64,000 bases of DNA from Acanthosepion esculentum (lineage: Eukaryota > Mollusca > Cephalopoda > Sepiida > Sepiidae), in NCBI GenBank assembly GCA_964036315.1, contig OZ038496.1, positions 20,792,185 through 20,856,184 of the forward strand, given 5' to 3'. Shown here one piece after another: positions 55,153 through 64,000 of this stretch (the stretch's first letter is position 1; each line of letters begins with the position of its first letter). Made by a program: the position numbers and the translations under genes. The notes under the pieces were generated by a model. That model saw nothing but the letters and a program-made list of their open reading frames with translations. It was not told the DNA's origin and did no database searches.

Positions 55153-56280
55153 TACAGATAGTGCTGGTGTTAATAAAACACACACACATATATATATATA
55201 ACAGTATTCTGTATGCAGATACAACTGATATATGTTAAATAAAACAAATATAGTATATGGTTTAACAAAAAAAATGATTGACTGTTAATATTTCAGTGTT
55301 TATTTATATCACTTTCAAAGCATTAAGACTAGAATTATTAAAATACAAACAAATTGATTAAAAGTATAAATACAGTTTGATTTAAAGAAATGTGTTTGAC
55401 TTTCTTAATATTTCGTTGTTTATTCATATCATTCTAGAAATGTTACAATTGGAAGTGATTTGCTTATTTTATTGATTGTTTCACTGTAATTAAGAAAATT
55501 AATATTAAGAACAAATTTATTATTAATGTGAAATTTTATCAGTCAAAATCTTTCACAGATGTTTTCAAAAACACTGTCAAAACCAATCATAGATTTTTGT
55601 TTTTCAGCCAAATATAGATCATTATTTAAATGTATTTTCTGGAGTTAAATGATATTTTTCAGCATATAAATTTTCACAAAATGAAAATAAAAATGCTTAA
55701 ATACAAGTAGCTGTAATTTTTTTTCATAAATATATCACAAGATTTTTTTTTATCCAACCCAGAATAGTGGTAGTTAAAGACTGTGAACATTTTCATTTCA
55801 TGAAATATGAGTATTTTTCCCAGGTAGAAATGATCAAGTTTTATAAGCAGATCTTTTGGTAAATTGAATTATTTTGTTTACTTCTGTTTTTTATTCTCAC
55901 AAGTGTTTATGTACAGGTATTGTTTACTAAGGAGAATTAGCCCTTTGCTTCCAGGGACAATTTAGTTGTTTTTGAACTGTGGCACTTCTTTTTAAAACAA
56001 AAGAGGTGATATAAATTAGGTGTTATTTTAGGGGTCCTTCCCAAGCAGCAAAACAAAGGTATGAGAGCTCTGACAAAGGCCACTGGCAAAAGGAAAGCGT
56101 TAAACACATATTTACATGTATTTATATCAACATGTATACCTACCAATAAATCTTTTACCTGATATATATTATTAATTGAAATTTGATCTGAAATTTTCAT
56201 TGCATAATATTTTATCTATATGATTAATATTCACCAATGAATTAAGTACATTGAAAAGGAAGGAGATGATGTTGAAAAAT
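55150..56280. other. AT-rich DNA
   Basis: Two ~45-bp similar stretches (TTAATATTTC.GTGTTTATT.ATATCA) lie at 55280-55325 and 55402-55445. Nothing else was recognised. Confidence 0.4.
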
Positions 56281-56284
56281 AAAT

Positions 56285-57040
56285 ATATGTTTGTGAATTT
56301 GGTGACATAGGGGTTATGAATTCAATCCTTGGGTGTGTACTTAGACTCAGTGGAAATGGGCAAGTAATAAATAAGCAGTACTAAAAATAAGAACTAGACT
56401 AGATATCCCTAGACATGGGCCATGAAATGAGAACAATCTACCCTCATAGATTAAATAAAGGGTTCAGTTCAGAGTTCTCTGTAGGTTACTGCTGTAGCAT
56501 ACCTACAGACCATAATGGGTATGTCCCCATTCACATAAATACAATAGTAAATACTGTATGTTGGTCTGCAGTCGGAGATTCATCTCCAGCGGTGCCAGTC
56601 AAACTTTCTGTCTCCGAGCAGAGAGGATCCCCAGACCAGTCTAAATCGAAGGGCAGAGTCTTGTCTCAGGAAACAGCTACCCGGCCCCATTTTATACGGG
56701 ATCTACAGGGAATTTTTGGCTGAGTCTATGGGCTCAGGTTCCTCACATTCCTCACTGCTTGGGGCAGTTGGTAGATATTCTGCAGTTGGAGATTTATTGT
56801 GGAATTCACTTGACTCACTTCTAGCAGTTGACTACTTCTTCTACATGCCACTGGAAAATCTTATATGTGTTGTTCTTGTCCTAAGTATTATCATTCTTTA
56901 CCAACCTTTGTTTGATTATTCTATCCAGTAACCTTTCCTAGGTTACACCTGAGGAAGGCCAGAGGATAAATGGCCAACACATTGTGATAATAACAACAAA
57001 GATGGGGACAATAGTCTAAATATAAACTGTGTAAGTAACT
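56285..57040 (+). mobile_element. SINE family F, long variant
   Basis: A decayed head (GGTGACATAGGGGTTATG, AATTCAATCCTTGGG), then the body GAACAATCTACCCTCATAGATTAAATAAAGGGTTC, then a ~450-bp segment shared with 49025-49515. It ends in the family 3' end (GTTACACCTGAGGAAGGCC ... ATTGTGATAATAAC ... GGGGACAATAGTCTAAATATAAA). The CTGAGGA core is flanked by GTTACAC and GTGATAAC, which can pair as an outer stem. Confidence 0.65.
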
Positions 57041-57232
57041 CCTTATACCAGAAATTCAGACAGAAAATAAATCTTTTTATATAAAATAAACGTTTTTTCA
57101 TCATTAAACTATGAATATATTGACATATATTTGAAGATAGGATATATATCTGGCATACACATTTAAACATACATCAGTATTTGCATACTGAAATATAGAC
57201 GTTAAATCATACAGAAATATAGCTGATTTTTT

Positions 57233-57236
<4 letters not shown>

Positions 57237-57292
<56 letters not shown>
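57237..57292. repeat. (TA)n microsatellite
   Basis: About 27 TA units directly abutting the mariner terminus. Confidence 0.95.
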
Positions 57293-57293
<1 letters not shown>

Positions 57294-58288
57294 TCATCCC
57301 ATAAGTTCTGTCCGAATTTTGAATTTTGAAACAAGTGACCAAATGTTACATTTAATTACAGATTCAATCAACAATGTATTTTCCTTGATTATCTATGACT
57401 TCCTTCCATCTATTAACAAGCTTATTAATTCCATTACTGTAAAATTCTTTTGGTTTTGATTTGAAGAACTCACAAATGTCAGTTTTAACCTCTTCCTTTG
57501 TTACAAAAGCTGTTTCTTCCAAATGATTCTGTAAGCTATGGAACAAATGGTAGTCTGAAGGAGCAAGGTCGGGAGACTAAGGTGGATGAGGAATTTTCTC
57601 CCAACCAATCTTTTGTGACGTGATTCTTGCTGTGTGTGGTCATGCATTGTCCTGATGACGTTTTTGATTCACTAGAGCAGGTCTTTTTTTCCTCAAAGCT
57701 TGGTTCAAACGCTCTAATTGCTGCCAGTATATTTGAGCATTAATTGTTGCATTAGGTGGTAAGAATTCAAAGTGGATTATTCCTTGGAAATCCCACCAGA
57801 TTGAAAGAAGAACCTTTTGCCCATGAAGTTCCCTTCTCAGCTGTGGCTGGGGTCCTTCCCATTTACCAAGCCACTGTCTACGATGCTTAACATTTCGATA
57901 AAAGATCCATTTTTCGTCGCCAGTCACAAAAAAGGTGAAACAAGTTGGCGAGAATGGAGAGAAGAGCAGATGTTCTGCAAGTTCTTTCATTCACACATTC
58001 CTCTCCATAAGCTGAGTGAATGTTTCTAGCCACTTTGGCTGCTGAGTTTCCTTTCTTGAACTCATAAAGCATTATGTGCCTCAAATGATTCTTGGGTACT
58101 TCTATGTTAGCAGGGTTTTAATCAAACAAAATTCAATTTTATTGTTCTCTGAAATAAAATTTGATCAGTTTAAATGCATCTAAACATAAAAATAATGTTC
58201 AGCTCCATTAGACATTATAAAATATTCTTTAAATTTTGTTCATTTTAACAAAAAGTTAAAATTCGGACGGAACTTATGGGTTGACTTA
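57293..58288 (-). mobile_element. Internally deleted mariner element with both termini
   Basis: The left end GTCATCCCATAAGTTCTGTCCGAATTTT and the right end AAAATTCGGACGGAACTTATGGGTTGAC are inverted repeats of about 28 bp with few differences. Both sides abut TA. At about 1.0 kb the element is shorter than a full mariner (about 1.3 kb), and the loss is within the transposase gene. The transposase relic is on the minus strand. Confidence 0.85.
57364..58084 (-). pseudogene. Mariner transposase pseudogene
   Basis: The N-terminus reads MRHIMLYEFKKGNSAAKVAR and continues into NERT, the first helix-turn-helix of mariner transposases. The sequence then jumps, with a frame change, to the region just before the catalytic core, so roughly a third of the DNA-binding half is missing. 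The catalytic part shows VTGDEKWIFYRNVKHRRQW (first Asp), QDNA then an in-frame stop (second Asp), and after a second stop SPDLAPSDYHLF (third Asp). A few residues are missing between the second and third Asp compared with D34D spacing. The C-terminus FKSKPKEFYSNGINKLVNRW ends the gene. It is clearly inactive. Confidence 0.85.
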
Positions 58289-58619
58289 ATATATATATAT
58301 ATAACAACGAAAGGGAAACTTATATTAGCTGATGAGTTTTGCCCTCTGATGGTCTTTATCAAGGATGATATGTAAAGATTTTATTTTGCAAAAAGTATTT
58401 ATAAACAAAAGTAAAAATGTTTTTCAATTTAAGAAATGCTCATACATTTTCATTAAGCTAAATGGGAAGTCTAGGTAAGTTATGGAGGATGCTAAGTGAC
58501 ATAAATTTTCTATGACGTAAAGGTAGAACAAACTTAGCTCAAAAGTGTTTTTTTTTTCTGATTGAAAAAGAAAATACTGGTTCAATTCCTGTCAGGAGGT
58601 GCATTCTCTTTATTTTGTT

Positions 58620-58977
58620 TAGCACCCAGAGAGCCCATCAATGGCTCATACTATTAAAGATGCTGAGCAGGCCTTAGTTATATTTTCTGGGAGAGAGCGT
58701 ATTATCTGGCATGATCAACATTTTTTACAAGGCCAGTATGCTCAAGCCCTCAGTCACAATGATTTGTAACTTCATGCTTGCATAAGCATTGGCAAACAAT
58801 TCTGTCAAATCAGCTTCCCTCACAGGGTTTGTGTCAACCTGTGATAGGATTTTCAGGCATTTTAAAAAGGTGCCATATGCTAGGGTCACCTACCCCAGGC
58901 CAGTAAAAAATATTGGTGAGATTTTAACCCAGGTCTCATCGTTGGAAAGTGAACATTCCAACCACTCAGCCTTGCAC

Positions 58978-58980
<3 letters not shown>
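58620..58980 (-). mobile_element. SINE family B, near full-length copy
   Basis: The minus-strand head GGTGCAAGGCTGAGTGGTTGGAATG (A box), GATGAGACCTGGGTTAAAATCTCACC (B box) is followed by a body and the tail GATAATACGCTCTCTCCCAGAAAATATAACTAAGG. A separate T-arm-like block (GGTTCAATTCCTGTCAGGAG) lies just outside at 58579-58600. Confidence 0.7.

Positions 58981-59040
<60 letters not shown>
58981..59040. repeat. (CT)n-(TA)n compound microsatellite
   Basis: About 10 CT units and about 18 TA units at the 5' end of the adjacent SINE. Confidence 0.95.
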
Positions 59041-59043
<3 letters not shown>

Positions 59044-59114
59044 GTGTGTGTGTTTGCATACACATTATAATTCTATAAATTAATCTATAGCTTCACTCTG
59101 TAGTTGTGAAATTA

Positions 59115-59790
59115 CAGTTTCTTCTTCTATCTGCTGTGTCCCTTCAATGTGTGTGATTATGGCTTCCTGTCTTTTGTAGCTCTGAGTACATTTTTCTTTT
59201 TTTGCTATCTCTCCAAATTTCTATTCTACCAATTGTTTGCAGAAGTTTGTTAGGTAGGTTATTTGCTGCTTTCCTTTGTCTCACATGTCTTCAACATGCC
59301 CTGTGAGTGTCAAATTCTCCAAGTCCACTTTCCTCATTATGTGTCCTAGAAAGTTCAACTTTCTTTTTCTGATTCTAAGTATAAGTGTCCTTCTTGCTTC
59401 TATTTTCTCTAAAACTTTGTCATTGCTCACATGTTATGTCTATAGTATTCTCAGCATCCTTCTGCATAACCACATTTCTGTTGACTATAGTCTCTTCATC
59501 ATCTGTGAGGATATTGTCCAGCATTCACTGCTATATAAGAGGATTGATATTATATAACAACTCAATACTCTTTTCTTTGTTTCGAATGAAATTTTCTTGT
59601 TTCTTAATACTTTGCTTAGCTTTTGGAAGGCAACTTTCATTATTCTAATGCATCTTCGCATTTCTGTCCTCTGTTAAAACACTTACTAGATATTTAAAAT
59701 TCTGTACTTGCTTGATTTTGATGTCTAGTGTATATCTTTTTGTTTGTGTAGATATGCCTGTTTAATCACCTATCAATGATTTATGTATCT
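59115..59790 (-). pseudogene. RTE-like LINE 3' fragment, longest copy
   Basis: On the minus strand it starts upstream of the other copies with DIKIKQVQNFKYL, then TEDRNAK, LPKAKQS-type sequence and NFIRNKEKS. It continues through SSECWTIS, RRMLRIL, KRKLNFLGHIMRKVDLENLTLTGHV and ends SYKRQEAIITHI. Usual family order is RT core, KYLG.....G, AF.KL, YG.E.W, RRMLRI, FLGH. The RT catalytic motif is not included. Frameshifts and stops occur throughout. Confidence 0.75.
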
Positions 59791-59794
59791 ATAA

Positions 59795-60435
59795 GTTCAA
59801 AGAAAGCAAATTGTCACATAGTATAAGTAACTGCCATAAATCTCACTCTGACTTGCTTACACTGAGTATGTTCACTGATACTATGGGATTTAGCCAATGA
59901 AATTGATGGACCATTAAATCCTTAAACATTCACATGCACCCATTATTTCATAGACTCTTTTATTCCATTCTAGTAATGTTTGCAAATCAGATTGAAAGTC
60001 TCCCTTGGAAGAACAACGTTTCCACTGCATCAATATTTTTGTTCATTTGAATCAACATCAGCAGCCAAGATATTTGACAGAAATTTAATGCAGCTTTAAC
60101 TCATCTAAACTGTCACAGCCAGTAGCGTGCAGAAGTGGGACAGAGGGTGTGACGGCCCTGGGCATCCATATCAGAAGGGCATCCAATCAAAGAGTTAAAT
60201 AAAAATTTAGTTTTTGAAATTTAAAATCGTCTCTGTTAACTTTGTTATACAAGCACACTCTATACCCTCACAAGCTGGTGTGAATGTGGATCTGTGTCTT
60301 CATAAGTGAGACTGGAATAGAAAATCTGTCACATCTAAATACTGTGCATAATGCATAACTTAATAAATGCGGCTGATTTATATTTAATTTGAATAAATCA
60401 TTACTCCAGATCTTGATTGTTAATAAGAATATGTG
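59795..60435. other. DNA without recognised genes
   Basis: A phrase CCAGTAGCGTGCAGAAGTGGGACAG ... GGCCCTGGGCATCC (60118-60180) looks like part of a repeat, but no second copy is in the window. Confidence 0.35.
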
Positions 60436-60438
60436 ATG

Positions 60439-60920
60439 ATTTTCTAAGCGTAGCTTAGATGTGGCACAAGGCCGGAAGTGTGAGGCACCCAGTGAGGATC
60501 AAACTGCCTATTCAGTTGTAATTGATCTAGTGAGACAAGCTAACTAACCATTACACCACAAAGAGATGTTGTGATTTTCTAAACTTAGCTTACATGTGGC
60601 ATAGGGCCGAATGTTTGGAGCACTCAGTGGGGATTGAACTCACTACTCAGTCATAATTGATCTAGCAAGACAAGCTTGCTAACCAATAAACCACTTTGAA
60701 ACTCCCAAGGTGATTTTCTAAGTTTAGGTTAGATGTGGCACAAGGCCAAAAGTGTGGAACACCCAGTGAGGATTGAACTCACTATGGTCATAATTGATCT
60801 AGCAAGAAAAGCTTGCTAACCATTACACCACATTGAAGTGCCCTAAATGGTGATTTTCTAAGCATAGCTTAGATGTGGCAAGAGGCCGAAAGTATGTGGT
60901 ACCCAGTGAGGATTGAACTA
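60439..60920 (-). mobile_element. Tandem array of a tRNA-like SINE head (3.5 units)
   Basis: Units begin at 60439, 60573, 60712 and 60852 (periods 134, 139 and 140 bp). On the minus strand each has GTGGTGTAATGGTTAGCAAGC (A box), TGCTAGATCAATTATGAC and GAGTTCAATCCTCACTGGGTG (B box). AAGTTTAGAAAATCACC closes the unit. The last unit is cut at 60920. Confidence 0.75.
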
Positions 60921-60944
60921 ATTTTTTTAACAATTTTTGTAGAT

Positions 60945-61160
60945 TCACATTCATTCAACCTTCCTCAAGCCCCAACATTTGTCATAATCAAAAAATATTG
61001 AATTTTTTTATCATTTTATAATGGGGGTCCTGATCATAATATAAATACAATGTAATATTATGAATAGGACCTCCCTTCTAAAATGATAAAAAAGAAAATC
61101 AATATTTTTTTTTATTGGGACAAGCATCATGACTTGAGGAAGGTCTAATGAAAACTAATC
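60945..61160. mobile_element. Foldback MITE with ~100-bp arms
   Basis: CAACCTTCCTCAAGCC, ACATTTGTCATAATCAAAAAATATTGA and TTATCATTTTATAATGGGGGTCCTGATCATAAT are mirrored by ATTATGAATAGGACCTCCC, AAAATGATAAAAAAG and AAGCATCATGACTTGAGGAAGG. The spacer is about 20 bp. A single arm occurs at 53038-53135. Confidence 0.75.
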
Positions 61161-61164
61161 TACT

Positions 61165-61995
61165 AAATTATTCCCTCCCTAAAATTTTCCCTCTTGTTAT
61201 GATTGGTCCAGTTAATTTAAGTAGTGCTGAATTGTTTTCTACAGGTGTGGAAGATATATCGCCTACTAATACCACAACATTAGTGGCAATGGTGTCTTCA
61301 TCTAGTTGATGTCTTAGTACTGATAAGGTACTTCTGGGAGGTATTTCTGCCATACACTGTATTATTACTAATATTTTGAGAAGATACAAAAATAAAATGT
61401 AATTATTAAGTGAGTGTCAAACATAATTTGTTTTTATTTCATTTGACACTTACTTTAGACATGATGAGAATACATAAGAAACCTTTTAATATGGTCACTT
61501 TGCATTTAGTCTCTATTTTTTTTAATTGGTTTAAAAAAATGTCTGTTGTCCATTATTTATTTGTATTTCATAGAAATTCACTATTTGTATTAACCAACCA
61601 AATTTGGTCAAATTTTCAGAATATACTTATATATGCTATATATGTGATAACGATATATAAATTTTTATATATCAAGAATAATATTGGGGGAAAATGTATG
61701 ATAAAGTGGAAAAAGTTTTTGTTTGATATGTTTCATCCTTTAAGACATCATTGGACTAAATTTGTTATGTTGGTGCAACAAGCTGGGAATTTTTTAAAAA
61801 TAATTTTTTTTCTGGCTGATTTCATTTAAATTCTTTTTTCTTTTTTTGTTTCCATCACATTTGTTGTTAGGTATCACACACTGTGATAATAGAAAATCTA
61901 CCAGGAATAGTGAAAGAGTGTACTTTGATTGCAAGGTCATCCACAGTAAATTTGAACCCTGGCTCTTATAATATTTCACCAATATAAGTAAGCAA
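61165..61995. other. AT-rich DNA with one foldback arm (61680-61790)
   Basis: 61680-61790 (TGATAAAGTGGAAAAAGTTTTTG, TTTCATCCTTTAAGACATCATTGGACTAAATTTG) is a single arm of the 54361-54724 family. Nothing else was recognised. Confidence 0.45.
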
Positions 61996-61999
61996 AGTA

Positions 62000-62485
62000 T
62001 TAAGAAACAGAAAATTTCATTAGAAACAAGGAAAAGACTACTGCACTCTTACATAATATCAGTCCTGTATGGCAGTGAATGTTCAACAATCTCCTCACAG
62101 ATGAAGAGAAGACTTGATTCCACAGAAGGATGTAATACTGGGGATACCATGGGCCAAACATGTGAGCAATGATGAAGTTTCAGAGAAAATAGAAACAAAA
62201 AGGGAACTTATACTTAACATCAGGAAGAGACAGTTGTAATTTCTAGGGCACATAATGTGGAAAGAGGGTTTGGAAAATGTGATACTCACAAGATAGATTG
62301 AAGGCAAGCAGGACAGAGGAAAACAACACATAATTTACTTAGGGAGCATTTGTAAATGGATGGCAGAACGAGGTTTAAGAGAAATAACAGACAGACAAAA
62401 TTTATTAAGAGCTACAAAGGAGAGGAAATTTTGGATAGCCATGATTGTCTATGTGCTGAAGGGACATGGCACATAGAAGAAGAAG
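62000..62485 (+). pseudogene. RTE-like LINE 3' fragment
   Basis: Starts AAAGTATTAAGAAACAGAAAATTTCATTAGAAACAAG and reads YGSECSTISSQMKRRLDSTE-type sequence with breaks, then RKRQL, FLGHIMWKEGLENV, KWMAERGLREI, DRQNLLRATKERKFWIAMI. The 3' end CTGAAGGGACATGGCACATAGAAGAAGAAG is the best preserved example of the family end. Confidence 0.8.
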
Positions 62486-62711
62486 TGCAATATAAATTTT
62501 TTATTTACAAATAAATCCAAAATATATCAATGATAGAAACACATTTGATAAACAACATATCCTATATACCTGAGTATATCATTATTATTTTAGATATTAA
62601 TATCAACTCATTGAAATTCTATAGCCTTCATCAATCATTGATTTTATTAACGGTTTTACTCTTTTAACTTTAACATTACTTATTGTTTCTTGCTTGAATA
62701 TTGTTTTCAAT

Positions 62712-62714
<3 letters not shown>

Positions 62715-62782
<68 letters not shown>
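62715..62782. repeat. (TA)n microsatellite
   Basis: About 33 TA units abutting the Tc1 relic. Confidence 0.95.
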
Positions 62783-62783
<1 letters not shown>

Positions 62784-63170
62784 TTTAATGATGGACCAAA
62801 GATTTTTATTGAACTAATGTCTGGAAAGGCTGGAAGTCATTCCATTAATTTTTTGGCAAGGTGGGCAATAGTTAGCTTTGCAAAATATGAAGGAGCAGTA
62901 TCTTGCATAAATATACCATCTACCTTAAAGCCTCTTGGTTGGGACCTGTAGTACACAAAAATGTTTTGTCTAAGAATTTACAATCATTCCCTGCATTTTC
63001 CTTGATCCTATCATCAAATTTGAAAGGATCTAAAATTTTAATGCCTGCAACACTAACACAAAACATTAACTATCTACTTTTTGACTACTTTCATGAAAGA
63101 CCTGACTTCCAGCTCATGTCAATCCAATGTAGGTCTACATTAATCTATAAAAAATTACTATTTTGAAATC
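62783..63170 (-). pseudogene. Tc1-like transposase fragment
   Basis: On the minus strand it reads DGIFMQDTAPSYFAKLTIAH, AKKLMEWLP-like (with a stop), FPDISSIKIFGPSLK. Intact Tc1 transposases show QDNAPSH...., W...SPDLNPIENLW..+K. Upstream it gives GIKILDPFKFDDRI and FLDKTFLCTTG, corresponding to the preceding strands of the DDE core. The third acidic residue motif is mutated. Stops and substitutions make it non-functional. Confidence 0.6.
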
Positions 63171-63269
63171 AGTTTCCATGTATTGTTAGTCTATTTTTAC
63201 AGTTGCAACACCAATATTTCAGTTATAGTCTTGCTGATTAATAATCCACTTTTCTTAACTCCTCATCCC

Positions 63270-63370
63270 AGGAATTCAGACAGAAGGCAATCAGGTGATA
63301 ATAACAACAAAGATGAGGATATTAGTCCACATGTAAATAATATAAGTAATGATAACTTCTTATCCCAGAA
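63270..63370 (+). mobile_element. SINE family F 3' end fragment
   Basis: ATAATAACAACAAAGATGAGGATATTAGTCCA..TGTAAATAATAT matches the 3' end of the copies at 42604 and 56285. The CTGAAGA core is not preserved. Confidence 0.55.
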
Positions 63371-63374
63371 AAGC

Positions 63375-63770
63375 AGAAAGATTTTGGTAATCTTAAATTA
63401 TTTATTCATCTTCATTTTCCAAATGAAACAATGTATGACTTTTTTTTTCTCTCTATTTTACTGAAGGAACTTTTTCTTCTGATAACTTTAAAAATTGGTC
63501 CTACTTTACACCTAAATAAGTGAGTGAACACTTTTAAAAAAATATTCATTTATTTTGATGACAGCTTTAAAAATCAGTTTCAAACTACAGCCAAATAAGT
63601 GGATGAAAACTGAAAAAGAAAAATCTGCTTATTATTATAAAATAGTAGATTATGCTTTAATGGGAGTTTTGATAAATATCCCCAAATTTATTTGTTACTA
63701 AATTCCCCTTCTTTATGTAATTCATGTCATTAGACTCTCAAGCCCATTTTCATTTCCCTCTTTTATTTTT
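63375..63770. other. Putative intron sequence upstream of the exon
   Basis: AT-rich DNA; no branch point can be fixed with confidence. Two similar phrases (TAAAAATTGGTCCTACTTTACACCTAAATAAGTG and TAAAAATCAGTTTCAAACTACAGCCAAATAAGTG) form a local duplication at 63488-63605. Confidence 0.45.
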
Positions 63771-63778
63771 CTTTCCAG
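63771..63778 (+). promoter_or_regulatory. Splice acceptor of the right-edge exon
   Basis: A run of C and T from about 63750 (CCCTCTTTTATTTTTC) leads to CAG at 63776-63778, a textbook 3' splice site. The matching donor GTTAGT lies at 63991-63996. Confidence 0.65.
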
Positions 63779-63990
63779 GCTCCCTGCCACATTCAAACAG
63801 GGTAGTAAATGTCCAACCATCACTAATCCCACCACAAAAGACACCAGTCATTTTAATGGCAATGCCAACACTACAAATCTCAACAATTCCAGGAACAAGT
63901 CTCAGGGTAGCAGTACAGCATCTGGTACCCATGAAAAGCTTCGATCTCATCTAAACCAGCAAAATAACAACCAGTTGTCCTCTAACTCAG
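63779..63990 (+). CDS. Internal exon of an unidentified host gene (Asn/Ser/Thr-rich segment)
   Basis: This is the only segment that looks like a host coding exon. A pyrimidine-rich tract ending in TTTCCAG precedes 63779, and the exon ends at a GTTAGT donor at 63991. The 212 bases hold 70 uninterrupted codons in the frame beginning at 63780, with one base completing a codon at the left (phase 2 acceptor) and one base left over at the right (phase 1 donor). There is no start codon, as expected for an internal exon. The encoded segment is polar and low in complexity: about 13 Asn, many Ser and Thr, a Gln/Asn-rich end, one Cys, and a short charged stretch (THEKLRSHL). Such sequence is typical of disordered linkers in regulatory proteins, but no domain is visible and I cannot name the gene. 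Base composition is far less AT-biased than the flanks. The upstream DNA would be a long intron in the same orientation. Confidence 0.72.
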
Positions 63991-64000
63991 GTTAGTGTTT

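Overview
This is an AT-rich, gene-poor stretch of a large animal nuclear genome. It has very many long (TA)n arrays, tRNA-derived SINEs, 5'-truncated non-LTR retrotransposons, Tc1/mariner relics, a Penelope-like element and Helitron-like ends. The style of the SINEs, the density of (TA)n and (GATA)n arrays and the LINE families suggest a cephalopod mollusc, possibly Octopus. That assignment is inference, since no host gene here identifies the species. No bacterial operons, rRNA genes, CRISPR arrays or intact viral genes were seen.

The only convincing host coding sequence is an internal exon on the + strand at the right edge (63779-63990). It has a polypyrimidine tract plus AG acceptor, 70 open codons rich in Asn, Ser and Thr, and a GTTAGT donor. 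The rest of the window may therefore be intron and/or upstream intergenic DNA of that gene.

Layout. 0-7.7 kb: a MADE1-like palindromic MITE, a repeat family ending in (TA)n, a SINE and many (TA)n arrays. 7.7-10 kb: AT-rich DNA with six CCAAT boxes in 300 bp. 10.1-12.6 kb: LINE 3' ends, including a fourfold tandem array of one LINE tail. 15.1-16.7 kb: a Penelope-like element with a GIY-YIG endonuclease relic, long inverted termini and a hammerhead-ribozyme-like motif. 16.8-18.2 kb: a Helitron-like 3' end, then a 123-bp tandem repeat. 18.5-21 kb: a palindromic MITE, a LINE relic with a C2H2-like tail, GATA repeats and a ~39-bp minisatellite. 21.4-26.2 kb: LINE relics, an inverted SINE cluster whose tRNA-Ser-like head still folds, and a short MITE. 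26.6-36.9 kb: many SINE and LINE fragments, two back-to-back transposase relics and a nested insertion. 37.5-47.7 kb: three strand-biased polypurine/polypyrimidine tracts and a SINE with a hammerhead-like core in its tail. 49-57 kb: SINE and LINE copies and a cluster of hairpin palindromes. 57.3-58.3 kb: an internally deleted mariner with both termini. 58.6-63.2 kb: SINE, LINE and Tc1 relics and a tandem SINE-head array.

No gene set works together here. The biology is transposon ecology: several retroposon families share or exchange modules, terminal modules recur in inverted pairs, and TA-targeting elements repeatedly abut (TA)n arrays.
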